Shown here: positions 1 through 13,182 of the stretch, piece after piece
Numbering within the stretch: position 1 is the stretch's first letter
Layout: each line of letters starts with the position of its first letter
DNA from: Myotis daubentonii
Taxonomy: Eukaryota > Chordata > Mammalia > Chiroptera > Vespertilionidae
Assembly (NCBI RefSeq): GCF_963259705.1
Contig: NC_081842.1
Span: forward strand, 60,152,787 to 60,216,786
Length of the DNA stretch: 64,000 nucleotides
Direction of reading: 5' to 3'
Program-made: the position numbers and the translations under genes
The notes under the pieces: generated by a model
Database searches by the model: none
Told to the model about the DNA's origin: nothing
The model's input: only the letters and a program-made list of their open reading frames with translations

Positions 1-505
1 ACACATTCACCTTTGTGAACTTAAAAAGACCCCTTCATATACACACTTATTTTTCTTTTTCATGGTAAATGAATGACACAAACAAATATTGATTATTTTC
101 AATATTAAATAAGATAAATTAAACTCTGTTGGCACTTTCCCCAGAAAAATATACTTCACATATTATAACAAATATAATATGTAATGGTGAAAAAGCTTTT
201 AAAAGAAAAAAAATCTCTTAATTCCTCAATTAGGATTATTTATAATTTAAAGTTGCTACGAAAGAAGAGCAGAACCTGACTAGCAAACCAGTCTCAAGCC
301 ACTGAAATGATCAATTAATTTTATTAGTCAATCATTGCTGTCCCAACTAACAGAATTCAAATGTATTCAAAATCTTTCTGCTTTGGAGCAATCTAGTTGA
401 CTGCATGCAAATTCTTCTGAGTCTGCCAAAAATAAAAATTAAAAATTAAAAATGTGATGGTGGTGTTTCCAGAACTGCTCTAACATTAATAAAAGAAGAA
501 ACACC
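1..505. other. Intron sequence, AT-rich, nothing recognised
   Basis: About 70% A+T with short homopolymers and no open frame, repeat terminus or splice-bounded coding block that I can recognise. It is STXBP5L intron on the downstream side of exon h. Confidence 0.5.
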
Positions 506-672
506 AACCCTGGCCAGGTAGATCAATTGGTAGCATTGTCTCAATACACCAGGCTATGAGTTCAATCTTCTGTCAGGGCACATACAAGAACCAATCAATG
601 AATGCAAAAATAAGTGGAACAACAAATCGATGTTTCTCTCTCTCCCTCTAAAAAAATCAATAATAAAAAAAG
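506..672 (+). repeat. Ves-type tRNA SINE, old copy
   Basis: Reads CCCTGGCCAGGTAGATCAATTGG at the head (tRNA-like A box), CAGGGCACATACAAGAACC in the middle and a (TC)-rich then A-rich tail. This is the layout of Ves SINEs, but more diverged than the other copies in the window. Confidence 0.8.
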
Positions 673-754
673 AAGGAATATCATAGGCAGAGAGGGCTAA
701 AAGCAGGATGTCTAACTAGAAACCACAGCAATTACCATAATTATGAAATACTGT

Positions 755-1720
755 AAGACTCATCCCTGAGATTGAGAATAAGGAAAACGTGTTTGCTAAC
801 ACTATATCTATTCAACATTGCATTGGGGGTTCTAGCTAATTTCTTCCTTTAGAAAGAAGAAATAGAACTGTCATTTTAACAGGGGGTATAATCAGATGCA
901 TAGGTAATTCAAAAGAATTTACAAGTTATTGGAGTTAAATAAATTTATCAAGTTTCCTGGATATAAATTTAATATATAAAAATTAGGATGGACCTAGAAA
1001 ACATTGCGCTAAATATAATAAGCCAGTCAGTGAAAGACAAGTACCATATGATTTCATTCATATGTGGAATTTAATGAACAAACTGAACTAACATGCAAAA
1101 TAGAGAAAGACTGAGAGAGAGCAGGCAGACAGCTCTGATGTGGGGGGGCTTAAGGGGTGGAGGGACTGAGCAAAAACAAAAGAGAGATACAAATGTATTG
1201 ATTATATATTATGTCACAGACTAATCTATGCATTACCTATGGGGAATGTTTCACTCATTGCAGGAATACATAGGTGAACCTAGTGTGTGCAATGCTTGTA
1301 ATCTTCTGTGAAATATATTTTAAAAATGCCATTAAAAATAATGTGGAAAAAAATTAATTGTATTTTTATATTCTAGCCCAAAAAATAAGAAAAATAAATT
1401 TTAAAATTTACAATATAAAAAATTAAATACAAAGGATTGAATCCAATGAAAGATGTGCAAGACCTCTACAAAGAAGACTAAAAATATTTCTGAATGTAAA
1501 GAAAGTAAAGAAGAGATAAATGGAGAGATACCAAGTGGAAAATTCAATATTGTCGAATGCTAATTTTGCACAATTAATCTATAGATCCAATGAAATTGCA
1601 ATCACTATCCAACATATTTGTTTGTGTGCAAACTAATTGTTTCAAAAAGCTAACACAAAAGACCAAGAAGAACTATAACATTCTTTAAAAAGAACCACAA
1701 AAACAAAATTGAAAATCCTA
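755..1720 (+). repeat. Old L1 fragments (ORF2 and 3' end), plus strand
   Basis: Two degraded L1 pieces in the same orientation. 760-985 matches the ORF2 stretch around CTATTCAACATTGCATTGG, and 985-1340 the 3' end (GATTTCATTCATATGTGG). 1430-1720 is a second ORF2 piece (AAAGATGTGCAAGACCTC). No frame survives. Confidence 0.7.
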
Positions 1721-1732
1721 TACTATCAAAGA

Positions 1733-1910
1733 GATGAAGGGAGAGGGAGAGAGAGATAGAAGCATCAATGAAGAGAGAGAAGCATCTATCAGCTGTCTCC
1801 TGCACACCCCCTACTGGGGATGGAGCCTGCAACCAGGGCATTTGCCCTGACCAAGAATTGAACCATGACTTCATGGTCGATGTTCAACCAGCAAGTCACA
1901 CTGGCCAGGT
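1733..1910 (-). repeat. Ves-type SINE
   Basis: Complement of the SINE. Left part GAGGGAGAGAGAGATAGAAGC, middle CTCCTGCACACCCCCTACTGG, right end CACACTGGCCAGG (tRNA-like head). It interrupts the L1-derived sequence before it. Confidence 0.85.
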
Positions 1911-2149
1911 TAAAATGTCTTTAAAAGTATTGCACTAATATCTCTGATGTTAATTTTTCAAGAAGCCAAAATATTTTTACAAACATTTATTTCTATTTAA
2001 TTTTGGAATCAAATTTGCTTATGGTCAATTACAGAAACTGAATTAACCTTACTAAAATAACAAATCTTACATTATAAGAATTCTGAAAATAAAGCAATAG
2101 ATTTTGACAGTGAGTTAGCAGAAGCCTGAAAAATACCACTCATGTTTAC

Positions 2150-2215
2150 CTGAAGTGGGAGACTTGCAGCGCTCAAGTTCCAGGGGGACTGGACTGTCAT
2201 TCAGCTCAGTTAAAC
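2150..2215 (-). CDS. STXBP5L: STXBP5L coding exon h, symmetric cassette-type exon
   Basis: A 66-bp exon. GT completes Ser, then LTELNDSPVPLELERCKSP and TS, with one base (G) left before a GTAAAC donor. The acceptor is a good TTTTATTTTCAG. Like the preceding exon it enters and leaves in the same phase and is divisible by three. It codes for the acidic/Pro part of the variable linker ahead of the Ser-rich region; later exons lie beyond base 1. A Helitron/L1 stack begins only 125 bp upstream (minus-strand sense) at about 2340. Confidence 0.95.
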
Positions 2216-2752
2216 CTGAAAATAAAATGATAAAAAAATAAGGTAAAATTTGCTAACACTTTGTACATAATTCTTAACTCCTACAAGTTTTAAAGTTTTC
2301 CTTGTGAAAACTACTTTTCTATGCTCATTTATGACCATTTGTGTTCATCTTTTTAAGTTAAAATACAGTTGGCATAAAATATTAGTTTCAGGTGGTTGAC
2401 ATTTATATATCATAATTACAATGTGATCACCACACTAAGTCTAGTAATCATTCGTCATTGTGCCAATCCTCCCTTTGGCAACAACCATTAATTTGTTCTT
2501 TATTTTTATTTTGTTTTGTTTCTTCATTTGTTTTAATTTTAAAAAAATTCAACATATATATGAAATTAGGTGGTATTTGTCTTTCTCTGGCTGACTTATT
2601 TCACTTAGCATAATATCCTCTAGGTCCATGCATATTGTTACACATGGCAGGATTTATTTTTTTATTGTTGAGTAATACTCCATTGTATATATGCCACACC
2701 TTCATCCATTCATTTATCACCGGACACCTAGGTCGCTTCCATATGTTAACTA

Positions 2753-5700
2753 CTAGAGGCCTAGGTGCATGAAATTTGTGCACTCAGGGGGGAGGGTCCC
2801 TCAGACCAGCCTGTGCCCTCTCGCAGTCCAGAAACTCCCAGGGGATGTCAGACTGATGGCTTAGGCCCGCTCCTCACAGGGACATCCCTAGCACAGAGGC
2901 AGCTCCTGCACTGTGTGGGATTGGGGCAAAACCAGCTCTCTGATATCCCCCTTGGGGTCCTGGATTGCTAGAGGGTGCAAGCCAGGCCCAGGGACCCCAC
3001 TGGTGCATGATCGGGGTTGGGGAGGGACATGGAAGGTTGGCCAGCTGGGGAGGGACTGCAGGAGGGCTCCAGGGCGTGTCAGGCCTGTCTTGCTCAGTCC
3101 CAATCGGCTGGACCCCAGCAGCAAGCTAATCTACCAGTCGGAGTATCCACCCTCTCGTGGTCAGTGCATGTCATAGCGAGCAGTTGGACGACCTTAGCAT
3201 ATCATTAGCATATTATGCTTTGATTGGTTGACCAGACGACCTGACTACTGGACACTTAGCATATTAGGCTTTTTTTTTCATTTTTAAATTGTTTTATTGC
3301 TTAAAGTATTACAAAAAGTATTACATATGTCTTCTTTTTTCCCCCGCCCTTAACAATCCCCCAGCCGCTCCTACCCCCCAGTGTCTTATGTCCATTGGTT
3401 ATGCTTATATGCATGCATACAAGTCCTTCGGTTGATCTCTTACCCCCCGCCCCTTCAACCCTCCCCGGCTTTCCCGCTGTAGTTTGACAGTCTGTTTGAG
3501 GCAGCTCTGCCTCTGTATCTTTTTTTGTTCATAAGTTTATAATGGTCTTTATTATCCATGAGTGAGTGAGATCATGTGGTGTTTTTTCTTCACTGACTGG
3601 CTTATTTCGCTTAGCATAATACTCTCCAGTTCCATCCATGCTGTTGCAAATGGTAAGAGTTCCTTCTTTTTTACAGCAGCATAATATTCCATCATGTAGA
3701 TACAGTTTTCTAATCCATTCATCTACTGATGGGCACTTAGGCTGTTTTCAGATCTTAGCTATGGTGAATTGTGCTTTTATGAACATATGGGTGCATATAT
3801 CCTTTCTGATTGGTGTTTCTGGTTTCTTGGGATATATTCCTAGAAGTGAGATCACAGGGTCAAATGGGAGTTCCATTTTTAGTTTTTTGAGGAAACTCCA
3901 TACTGTCTTCCATAGGGGCTGCACCAGTCTGCATTCCCACCAGCAGTGCACGAGTGTTCCCTTTTCTCCACATCCTCTCCAGCACTTGTCGTTTGTGGAT
4001 TTGTTGATGATAGCCAGTCTGACAGGTGTGAGATGGTACCTCATTGTTGTTTTGATTTGCATCTCTCAGATGATTAGTGACTTTGAGCATGTTTTCATAT
4101 GTCTCTTGGCTTTCTGAATGTCCTCTTTTGAAAGGTGTCTATTTAGGTCCTTTGCCCAGTTTTTTGATTGGATTGTTTATCTTCCTTTTGTTAAGTTGTA
4201 TGAGTTCCCTATAAATTTTGGAGATTAGGCCCTTATCAGAAATAACATTGGCAAATATGTTTTCCCATGGAATGGGCTTTCTTGTTGTTTTGTTGATGGT
4301 TTCTTTTGCTGTGCAGAAGCTTTTTATTTTGATGTAGTCCCATTTGTTCATTTTCTCTTTAGTTTCAAGTGCCCTAGGAGCTGTATTGGTGAATAAATTG
4401 CTTCGGCATATATCTGAGATTTTGTTGCCTTTGGATTCTTCTAGTATTTTTATGGTTTCCCATCGTACATTTAAGTCCTTTATTGAGTTATTTTTGTGTA
4501 TGGTGTAAGTTGGTGGTCTAGTTTCATTTTCTTGCATGTATCCGTCCAATTTTCCCAACACCATTTATTGAAGAGACTATGTTGACTCCATTGTATGTTC
4601 TTGCCTCCATTGTCAAATATTAATTGAGCATATTGCTTCAGACCGATTTCTGGGCTCTCTATTCTATTCCATTGATCTATATGTCTGTTCTTGTGCCAAT
4701 ACCAGGCAGTTTTGAGAACAGTGGCTTTGTAATACAGCTTGAAATCTGGTATTGAGATCCCACCTACTTTGTTCTTTCTCAGGATCGTTGCAGCTATTCG
4801 GGGTCTTTTTTTATTCCAGGTGAATTTTTGGAGAGTTCGTTCTAGGCCTGTGAAATATGCCATTGGTAATTTAATGGGAAGTGCGTTGAATTTATAGATT
4901 GCTTTGGGTAGTATGGACATTTTAATGATGTTGATTCTACCAATCCAAGAACATAGTATGTTCTTCCATCTGTTTATGTCTTCCTCTATCTCTTTTTTCA
5001 GTTTTCTGAGTAGTGGTCTTTTACCTCCTTAGTTAAGTTTATTCCTAGGTAGCTTGATTTTTTTGGTGTGATGGTAAATGGGATTGTTTTTTTAGTCTCT
5101 CTTTCGGTAAGTTCACTATTGGTGTATAGAAATGCCATAGATTTCTTTTCATTAATGTTGTATCCTGTTACATTGCCAAATTCATTTATTAAGTCTAATA
5201 GTTTTTTGATGGAATCTTTAGGGTTTTTTATGTATAATATCATGTCATCTGCAAATAAGGACAGTTTTACTTCTTCTTTTCCAATTTGGATGCCTTTTAT
5301 TTCTTCTTCTTGTCTAATTGCAATGGCTAATACTTCCAGTACTATATTGAACAGGAGTGGTGAGAGTGGGCATCCCTGTCTTGTTCCTGTTCTTAGGGGA
5401 AATGGTGTTAGTTTTTATCCACTGAGTATGATGTTGGCTGTGGGTTTGTCATATATGGCTTTTATTATGTTGAGGTATGATCCTTCTATTCCCACCTTGC
5501 TGAGAGTTTTTATCAAAAATGGGTGTTGGATTTTGTCAAATGCTTTTTCTGCATCAATTGATACGACTATGTGGTTTTTTTCTTTCAATTTGTTTATGTG
5601 ATGTATCACGTTTATTGATTTTCGGATATTGTACCATCCTTGCATCCCTGGGATAAATCCTACTTGGTCATGGTGTATGATCTTTCTGATGTACTGCTGG

Positions 5701-8558
5701 ATCCGATTTGCTAAGATTTTGTTCAGGATTTTGGCATCTATGTTCATGAGGGGTATTGGCCTGTAATTCTCTTTCATTGTGTTGTCTTTACCTGGTTTTG
5801 GTATTAGGGTGATGCTGGCTTCATAGAATGAGCTTGGAAGTGTTCCTTCCTCTTGGATTTTTTGTAGTATTCTGAGGAGGATAGGCTTTAGTTCTTCCTT
5901 GAATGTTTGGTAAAACTCCCCTGTGAAGCCGTCTGGTCCTGGGCTTTTGTTTGATGGAAGCTTTTTGATGACTGCTTCAATTTCTTCCATAGTTATTGGC
6001 CTGTTGAGATTTTTAGATTCTTCCTTATTGAGTTTTTGAATGTTGTATTTTTCTAGAAATATGTCCATTTCCTCCAGGTTGTCTAATTTGTTGGAGTAGA
6101 GTTGTCCATAGTATTTTTTAACAATCATTTGTATTTCTGTGTGGTCTGTTGTTATTTCGCCTCTATCGTTTCTGATTTTGTTTATTTGGGTCCTCTCTCT
6201 TTGCTTCTTGGTGAGCCTGGCTAGAGGTTTGTCAATCTTGTCTATCCTTTCAAAGAACGAGCTCTTAGTTTCATTGATTGTCTGTATTGTTTTTTTGGTC
6301 TCTATGTCATTTATTTCTGCTCTAATCTTTATTAACTCCTTCCTTCTGCTCACTCTGGGCTTTTCTTGTTGCTCTCTTTCAATTTCTTTGAGTTGTAGAG
6401 TTACATGATTTACTACAATTTTTTCTTGTTTTTTTGAGATAGGCCTGTAGAGTTATAAACTTCCCTCTCAGGACTGCTTTCATTGTGTCCCATAGGTTTT
6501 GGATTGTTGTATTTTCATAGTCATTAGTTTCCAGGATGTTTTTAATTTCTTCTTCGATCTCATTGGTAACCCAATCAATATTTAATAACATGCTATTCAG
6601 CTTCCAAGTGTTTGAGTATTTTGGGTTGTTTTTATTGTAGTTTATTTCTAATATTATTCCATCGTGGTCTGAGAAGATGCTTGGTATGATTTTAATCTTC
6701 TTGAATTTTGGGAGACTTTGTTTGTGACCCAATATGTGGTTTATTTTTGAATCTGTCCCATGAGCACTTGAGTAGAATGTATATTCCGTGGCTTTGGGGT
6801 GAAGTGTTCTAAAGATGTCAATTAAGTCCATCTGATCTAGTGAGTCATTTAGGATTGCTGTTTCTTTGCTGATTGTTTGTCTAGAGGATTTATCCAGTGA
6901 AGCCAGTGGTGTATTAAAGTCCCCTACTATGATTATATTGTTGTCGATCTCTCCTTTGATATCTTCCAGGAGTTTATGTATTTGGGTGCTCCTGCATTGG
7001 GTGCGTATATGTTTATCAGGGTTATATCTTCTTGTTGTATTGATCCCTTTAGTATTATGAAGTGGCCTTCCTTATCTCTTGTTATGGCCTTCACTTTGAG
7101 GTCTATTTTGTCCGATATAAGTATTGCTACCCCAGCCTTTCCATTTGCCTGAAAGATATTTTTCCATCCCTTTACTTTCAGTCTGTTTGAGTCCCTTCTA
7201 ATGAGGTGGGTCTCTTGTAGACAGCAAATGTATGGGCCATGTTTTTTTCATCCATTCAATCTATTCAGCCACTCGATGTCTTTTGGTTGGAGCATTTAGT
7301 CCGTTTACGTTTAAAGTTATTATTGAAAGGTACTTGTTTGTAGCCATTTCTTTTTTTGTGTGGCTGTTTTCTTTCTGAGATTTTTATTTCTTCTTTTTAC
7401 ACCAGTCCCTTTAGCATTCCTTGCATTGCTGGCTTGGTGGTGATAGACTCCCTTAGTTTTTTTTTTAATCTGTGAAGGTTCTTATCTCCCCTTCAATTTT
7501 GAATGACAGCCTTGCTGGATAGAGTATTCTTGGATTCAGTCCTTTGCTTTGCATCACTTTGTAAATTTCTGTCCATTATTTTCTGGCCTGATGTGTTTCT
7601 GTTGAGAAATCATTTGATAATCTAATGGGAGATCCCTTGAATGTAACTTTCCATCTCTCTCTTGCAGCCTTTAAGATTCTCCCTTTGTCCTGAACATTTG
7701 CCATGGTAATTATGATGTGTCTTGGTGTGGGTCTTTTCGGGTTCACCTTGTTTGGGACTCTCTGTGCTTGTGTGATTTTTTTCTTCCCCACCTCTGGGAA
7801 GTTTTCTGATATTATTTCTTCAAATAGGTTTTCTAACCCTTGTTCCTCTTTCTGTTGTTCTGGCACCCCTATTATTCGTATGTTGTTTCATTTCATGTTG
7901 TCCCATAGCTCCCTTAGGCTCTCCTCCTGTCTTTTAATTTTTTTCTCCAATTGCTGTTCAGTTTGTGTGCGTTTTGTTTCCCTGTTTTCTAATTCACTAA
8001 TTTGGTCCTCCGCTTCTCCTAATCTACTGTTGAAACTTTCAATGGTGTTTTTTATTGCCGCTATATCACTCTTCATTTCTTCTTGGTTCTTACATAATTT
8101 ATTGATTTTTTTCATCTGTTTCTTCTTGCTTCTTGCATAAGTTGCTGATTTTTTCCTCCATCTGGTTTATGCACTCTAGGATCCTTAATCTGAATTCTTT
8201 TTCTGTCATATTGCATGCCTCTGTATCACTTAGCTGCTTTTCTGGTGAGTCCTCCTTTTCTTTCCTTTGGGGGTTTCTTTGTCTATCCATGTTTGATCGT
8301 ACTGCCATATCTAGATGTTGAGTCATTCAGTGGCTGCTCCTTGGGTGGCAGTGGCTCCTCGGGCTGTGGTTGCCTCGGGCGGTTGTGGTAGCAGCTACTC
8401 CTCAGTTAGTAGCAGCTCCTCTGGTGGGTGCCGTTCACAGTTGTGGTGGCTCCTCTGGCTGGTGGGGGGAGGCTTCACACACAGCTGCTGTTCCTCAGAC
8501 AGAGGTTGTGGTGATCAGGAGGCTGCTGTTCCTTGGATCTAGGCTTTTTTATATAGGA
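2753..8558 (-). mobile_element. HeliBat Helitron split by a younger L1
   Basis: The left end CTAGAGGCCTAGGTGCATG is the complement of the Helitron CTAG terminus with its hairpin. The element runs to about 3275, is interrupted by the L1 below, and finishes at 8550-8558 with ATATAGGA, the complement of the TCCTATAT start. It is a non-autonomous element of about 0.53 kb with no Rep/helicase coding sequence. It is inserted in the older L1, between 2752 and 8559. Confidence 0.88.
3276..8539 (-). mobile_element. Near full-length L1, pseudogenised
   Basis: About 5.26 kb, flanked by TAGGCTTTTTT at 3265-3275 and 8540-8550 (target duplication). In minus orientation: short 5' GC-rich leader 8290-8539; ORF1 about 7430-8326 with coiled coil and RRM/CTD blocks (7888-8115, 7576-7866); ORF2 from about 7330 down to 3530. 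ORF2 shows endonuclease pieces (6379-6831), reverse transcriptase (5415-6353, with [12 protein letters not shown] and [16 protein letters not shown]) and a [12 protein letters not shown] catalytic box near 5240. The C-terminal piece is 3748-4062. Both frames are broken into at least six blocks by stops and frameshifts, so it cannot encode active protein. The 3'UTR holds pyrimidine runs (G-rich in element sense). Confidence 0.92.
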
Positions 8559-9755
8559 TTGTAAGTATGCTGCAATGAACACAGGAATACATATATCTTT
8601 TAAAGGTATTGTTTTTTTTTCCTTCAGATAAATGCCCAGAGTGGAATAGCTGGGTTGTACAGTGGATCTATTTTTACATTTTGAGAAGTCTTCATAATGT
8701 TTACATAGTGGCTGTATCCATTTGCAGTTTCACCAACATGTACAAGGGTTTCCCCCCCGCCCCCCCCCACACACACCTTCATCAATAGTTATTTGTTGAC
8801 TTTTTTTCTAAAAGCCATTCTAATAGGTTTGAGGTGATCTTTCATTCTGATTCTGATTTGCATTTACTTGATGATTAATGATATTGAGTATTTTTTTTCA
8901 TGTCCTTTAGTCATCTGTAGGTCTTCTCTGAAAAAATGTCTCTTCATGTCCTCTGCCCATTTTTTGATCAGATTGGTTTTGTGGTTGCTATTGTTTGTTA
9001 GCCATATGAATGATTTCCTTATATTTTTTTGGATATCCACCCTTTATTGGATATATGGTTCCTTCCTGTGCTGAAGCTTTTTATTTTGATGAAGTCTCAT
9101 TTTGTTTTTGCTTTTGTTTCTCTTGCTCAGGAGGATATATTAAAAAAGATATTAGTAAAACTGAGGTCAAGTGGTTTTCTACCTCTGTTTTCCTCTAGGA
9201 GTTTTATGGTTTCAAGTCTTACATTTAAGTCTTTAATCTATTTTGAGTTTATTTTTATATATGGTGTAAGAGAGTGGTCCAGTTTCATTTTTTTTGGATG
9301 TATCTTTCCACTTTCCCCAGCACCACTTATTAAGGACACTATTTCTCCACTGTATATTCTTATCTCCTTTGTGATAGGTTCACTGGCCCCACAGGTGGAG
9401 GTTTTCTTTTGGTCTCTCTATTCAGTTCCAGTGATTTGTGTGTCTATTTTTATGCCAGTACCATACTTTTTTATTATTACAGCTTTGTAGTATAGTCTGA
9501 AATCACAAAGTGTGATATCTCCATCTCTGTTATTCTTTCTGAACATTGCTTTGGCTATTTGTTTGTGTGTGTGATTCCATATAAATTTTAGGATTATTTC
9601 TTCTAGTCCTGAGAAGAATGCCACTGGAATTTTTATAGAGATTGTACTGAATCTGTTGGTTGCTTTCGGTATTATGGTCATTTTGACAATATTAATCCTT
9701 CTATCCAGGAACCAGGTATATCCTTCCATTTATTTGTGTCCTTTTCAATTTCTTT

Positions 9756-12324
9756 CTTTTCTTTTTTTCTTTTTTGGCACCAGAGTTTAGAACTTTGAAT
9801 TTGTCCCATAGCTGCTGAAGCAAAATTATGATAAAACATTCTGCTTTCCTTTATATCCCAACACACACACACACAACTATTTGTAAGAAAAAAATGGTTT
9901 TGTACACGGGAAGAAACAATATAAATTCAAAACATACAGATAAGGGTTAGCTCTATCACTCATCTCTTTAAAAAGTTTATACGAATATCCAGTCAAAACC
10001 AATAGGGTATCTCCTTTGAAATGTTATCTAAATGGATTTCCAAGTAGATCACAGGACTGTATACTGTCTTGGAATGTCCTTAGAAGGGTGTCATTGATCA
10101 GGTAACAGTAAAAATACCAGAGTCCTTTCTTTTTCAAATGGAAGAGGGAAAGACAGGGATAGAAGAAACCTGTTAAACTTCGTCTTCTTTCCTTATGGCT
10201 TATGGTCTCCTCCTCCTCCACCTCCTCAGAAGCCTGCTCAACCTCCAAAACCTCCCCGGCCTCTGCCACCAAATCCACCTCGGCCTCCTCTGCTACCACC
10301 TCTGCCTCCAAAGCCACTTCTGCCTCCACCACTACCCTCGAAGCCACCTTCACCCTTATGCTTGGCCCAATCCAAAGTAACTTTGTTTCCATCAATTTCA
10401 CCATCTTCCATAGCCTCCTTGGCAGGTTTGGCATCTTCCCAATATTGAAGTCTACAAAACCAAACCCTTTGGAAGAGCTCGTATCCCGGTCAGTGACTAT
10501 CCTTGCCTGGTCAGAGCCATCAAATGACTCCTTCAATGTCTCTTCTGTAGTCTTCTCAGACAGACCTTTGACAGAGTTTTGGATGGCTGGCTTCTTGCAT
10601 TAGGTGATCTTCTCAATCCTTGCAATTCCAGAAATCTGCCCTCGATTTCTCTTTTATTACAGGTATTTAAAGCTTCTTTAGCATCTTCAAATTAAGCAAA
10701 TTCTATACGTGCATACCCTTTAGATTTTCCATTTTGGTTCTGGGGAACTTTAATAAAAGTTGCCTTCTCAAATACTTCCTGAAGGGTTTCGTCTGTTGCA
10801 CTGTAGGAAAGGTTACTTAAAATCAGATTTTTTTATTCACCACTCCAAGTGCTGTTCTTTCCACCTCTATGGTCTTGATTTTGACCTTTCCAGTATAGTA
10901 CAGAGAAATGAATCACCCATCTATTTCTGTTCCTTGCTTTTCTTCCAAGGTTTTCTCTGCATCAGCTTCTGTCTTAAATTCAATATAAACAATCCCTTTA
11001 CTTTTTCCATCCTTGCTGACTGATCTGATCTCCATAGCATCTTCAAACACTTCTTTTAATTCGTCCTGAGTAACTTTATAAGGCAGATTTTTTTGCCAAA
11101 AGTGTTCTTGCATCTTGATCTTTTCTACTGTCTTTTCCCTTGGTTTTTCTAGTTTAATTTCATTGCCAAAGACTTTTAAACCAGTGAGTTCTAAGGCTTT
11201 TTTCAGGTCCGCAGCAGATTCAAAATCCACATAGCCAAACTTCCTGAACACGTCAATCCTGACATTCACAACAGCAAGATCGTTTTTAGCAAAAACATCA
11301 CTGATACCCATTTTTAATTCAAGAGCAGACTTGCTGAAGTTCAGGTTTCCAACAAAGAGATTGAAAGCCATAGTTGCTTCTGTGGCTTCCACTTTCTGTT
11401 TCTTGGCCTCGGGGGCAGCTTTCTGTTTGACCATTTTCTTCTTTCGTTTTCCAGGTGCTTCTTTGACAGACTCATCCTCCTCCTCTTCATTCTTCTCCTC
11501 ATTCTCCTCCTCTTCCTCTTCATCATCATCCTCTTCATCTTCATCCTCAGCTGTGCTCTTAGCCTTCACAGGAACAGCTTTTACAGGAGTTTTCTTGCCT
11601 TTGGCTGGTGCAATCTCCACAGGTTCTTCTTCAGAGTCATCTTCTTCATCATCCTCATCCTCATCCTCACCTTCATCATCTGAGGCAGGAGCAGCAGCAG
11701 TTTTCATCACTGCTGGCTCAAATTCATCATCATCCTCCTCCTCTTCACTGTTGTCATCATCTTCCTCATCACTATCTTCCTTCTTGGCATTCTTGTCATT
11801 CTTTGCTCCCTTGACTGGGGTGGCTGCTCCCTTCTTACCAGGAGTTGCTACCAATACTTTGCCTGGTGTGCCTCTCTTCTTACCAGGTGTGGCTAATGCT
11901 TTGGCTGGTGCAACTACTGCCTTTTTGCCAGGGGTGACAACTACTTTCTTGCCTGGTGTGGCAACTGCAATCTTTTTTGTTTGGGAAACCATCACCTTCT
12001 TTCCTGGAGTCGTGGTAGCCTTCTTGCCTTTTTTTTTTTTCCTGAGGATGATAACCTCTTCTCCACTGCTTTCATCTTCTTCATCTGACATTTTATCTTC
12101 ACTATCTTTTTCTACCTCCTTTGGAGGAAAAGCCATATTCTTGGGGTCACCTTGATTTTTACCAGCCTTTGCAAGCTTCATCATGATGGTGGCTTATGAT
12201 GGTGGAGTGTTTGGCGGGTGAGTGGAACAGATGTACCCAGAGGACTCAAATGGTGTTGATGTCGGCTGCTGGTACTGAAGAATCAGAGTGCATATGTTTT
12301 GCTACCAGCTAGAGCTCAAGACTC
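9756..12324 (-). pseudogene. NCL: Nucleolin processed pseudogene
   Basis: Intronless copy of nucleolin mRNA. The open block 12184-10913 (423 codons) starts MMKLAKAGKNQGDPK and shows TPGKK-type basic repeats, three long Asp/Glu tracts, the APGKRKKK nuclear signal, then RNA-recognition motifs (NLFVGNLNFSKSALELK, KNLPYKVTQDELKEVFEDA, SKGIVYIEFKTEADAEK). From about 10910 downward the frame is lost; 10536-10190 still shows the last RRM (SSKGFGFVDFN) and the Gly/Arg-rich tail, in which a CGA-type Arg codon has become TGA. The 3'UTR runs to an interrupted T-run (minus-strand poly(A)) at about 9756-9775. Direct repeats TCAATTTCTTT lie at 9745-9755 and 12325-12335, and the split L1 is continuous across them. 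All this indicates L1-driven retroposition and decay. No sign of an own promoter. Confidence 0.96.
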
Positions 12325-12575
12325 TCAATTTCTTTTTTCAGTATCTTATAGTTTTCTGAGTACAGGTCTTTTACCTCCTTTGATAAATTTATTCCTAGAT
12401 ATTTTATTCTTTTTGGTGCAATTATAAAAGAGATATTCTTAATTTTCTTTTGATTATACATTAGTGTATAAAAATGCAATGGATTTATGAATATTAATTT
12501 TGTATCCTCCTACTTGAGTGAATTTCCTTCATTGTATTTGATTTTTGGTGGGTTCTTTAGGGTTTTCTATAAATA

Positions 12576-12978
12576 CTAGATGCCTGGTGCACAAAATTCA
12601 TGCATGGGTCCGGTCCCTTGGCCTGGACGGCGATCAGGGATGATCTGTGGGGTGCCTGGTGGGGCGATTGGGGGCCCCCACTGGCACCCACCTTGGTTAG
12701 CCTGGTGCCACCCACTCACCAGCCTGGCCACCCGCCACCACTGCTGGTCACCTCCCTCGGCACCACCCCGACTGCCCCACCATTGCCTTCAGTCACCTCA
12801 TTCTGCGGGGTGACCAGCAGGGCAATCAGGGTGCCTCCGCTGGCTCCCACGTTGGCTGGCCTAGGGCCTGCATTGAGCGTCTGCCCCCTGGTGGTCACTG
12901 TGCATCATAGCAACCAGTTGTTCCACCGATCATTCCACTGTTCCGTCAATTTGCATTTTAGGCTTTTATTATATAGGG
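12576..12978 (-). mobile_element. HeliBat Helitron, non-autonomous
   Basis: Left CTAGATGCCTGGTGCAC with hairpin CACAAAATTCATGCATGG, right TTTTATTATATAGGG. The middle has the CTGCCCCCTGGTGGTCACTG block common to this family and GC-rich repeats. It separates two continuous pieces of the old L1. Confidence 0.9.
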
Positions 12979-13182
12979 TAGTATCATATCATCTGCAAAT
13001 AGTGACATTTTACTTCTTTCCAATTTGAATACCTTTTATTTTGTTTTCTTGTCTGATTGCTGTAGTTACTACTTTCAATATTATATTGAATAATAGTGGT
13101 GAGTGAGCATCTCTGTCTTGTTTCTGATCTTAGAGGAAAAGCTTTCAGGTTTTCATCATTGAGTATGAGGTTAGCTGTGAGC

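Noticed and set aside
3638..4117. 159-codon plus-strand open frame with hydrophobic stretches
   Set aside because: Antisense of the L1 ORF2 C-terminal part; hydrophobicity comes from T-rich complement.
5068..5601. 177-codon plus-strand open frame
   Set aside because: Shadow of the L1 ORF2 reverse transcriptase on the opposite strand.
9756..12324. A functional nucleolin gene
   Set aside because: No introns, poly(A) remnant, target duplication, frameshifts and CGA-to-TGA changes in the Gly/Arg tail.
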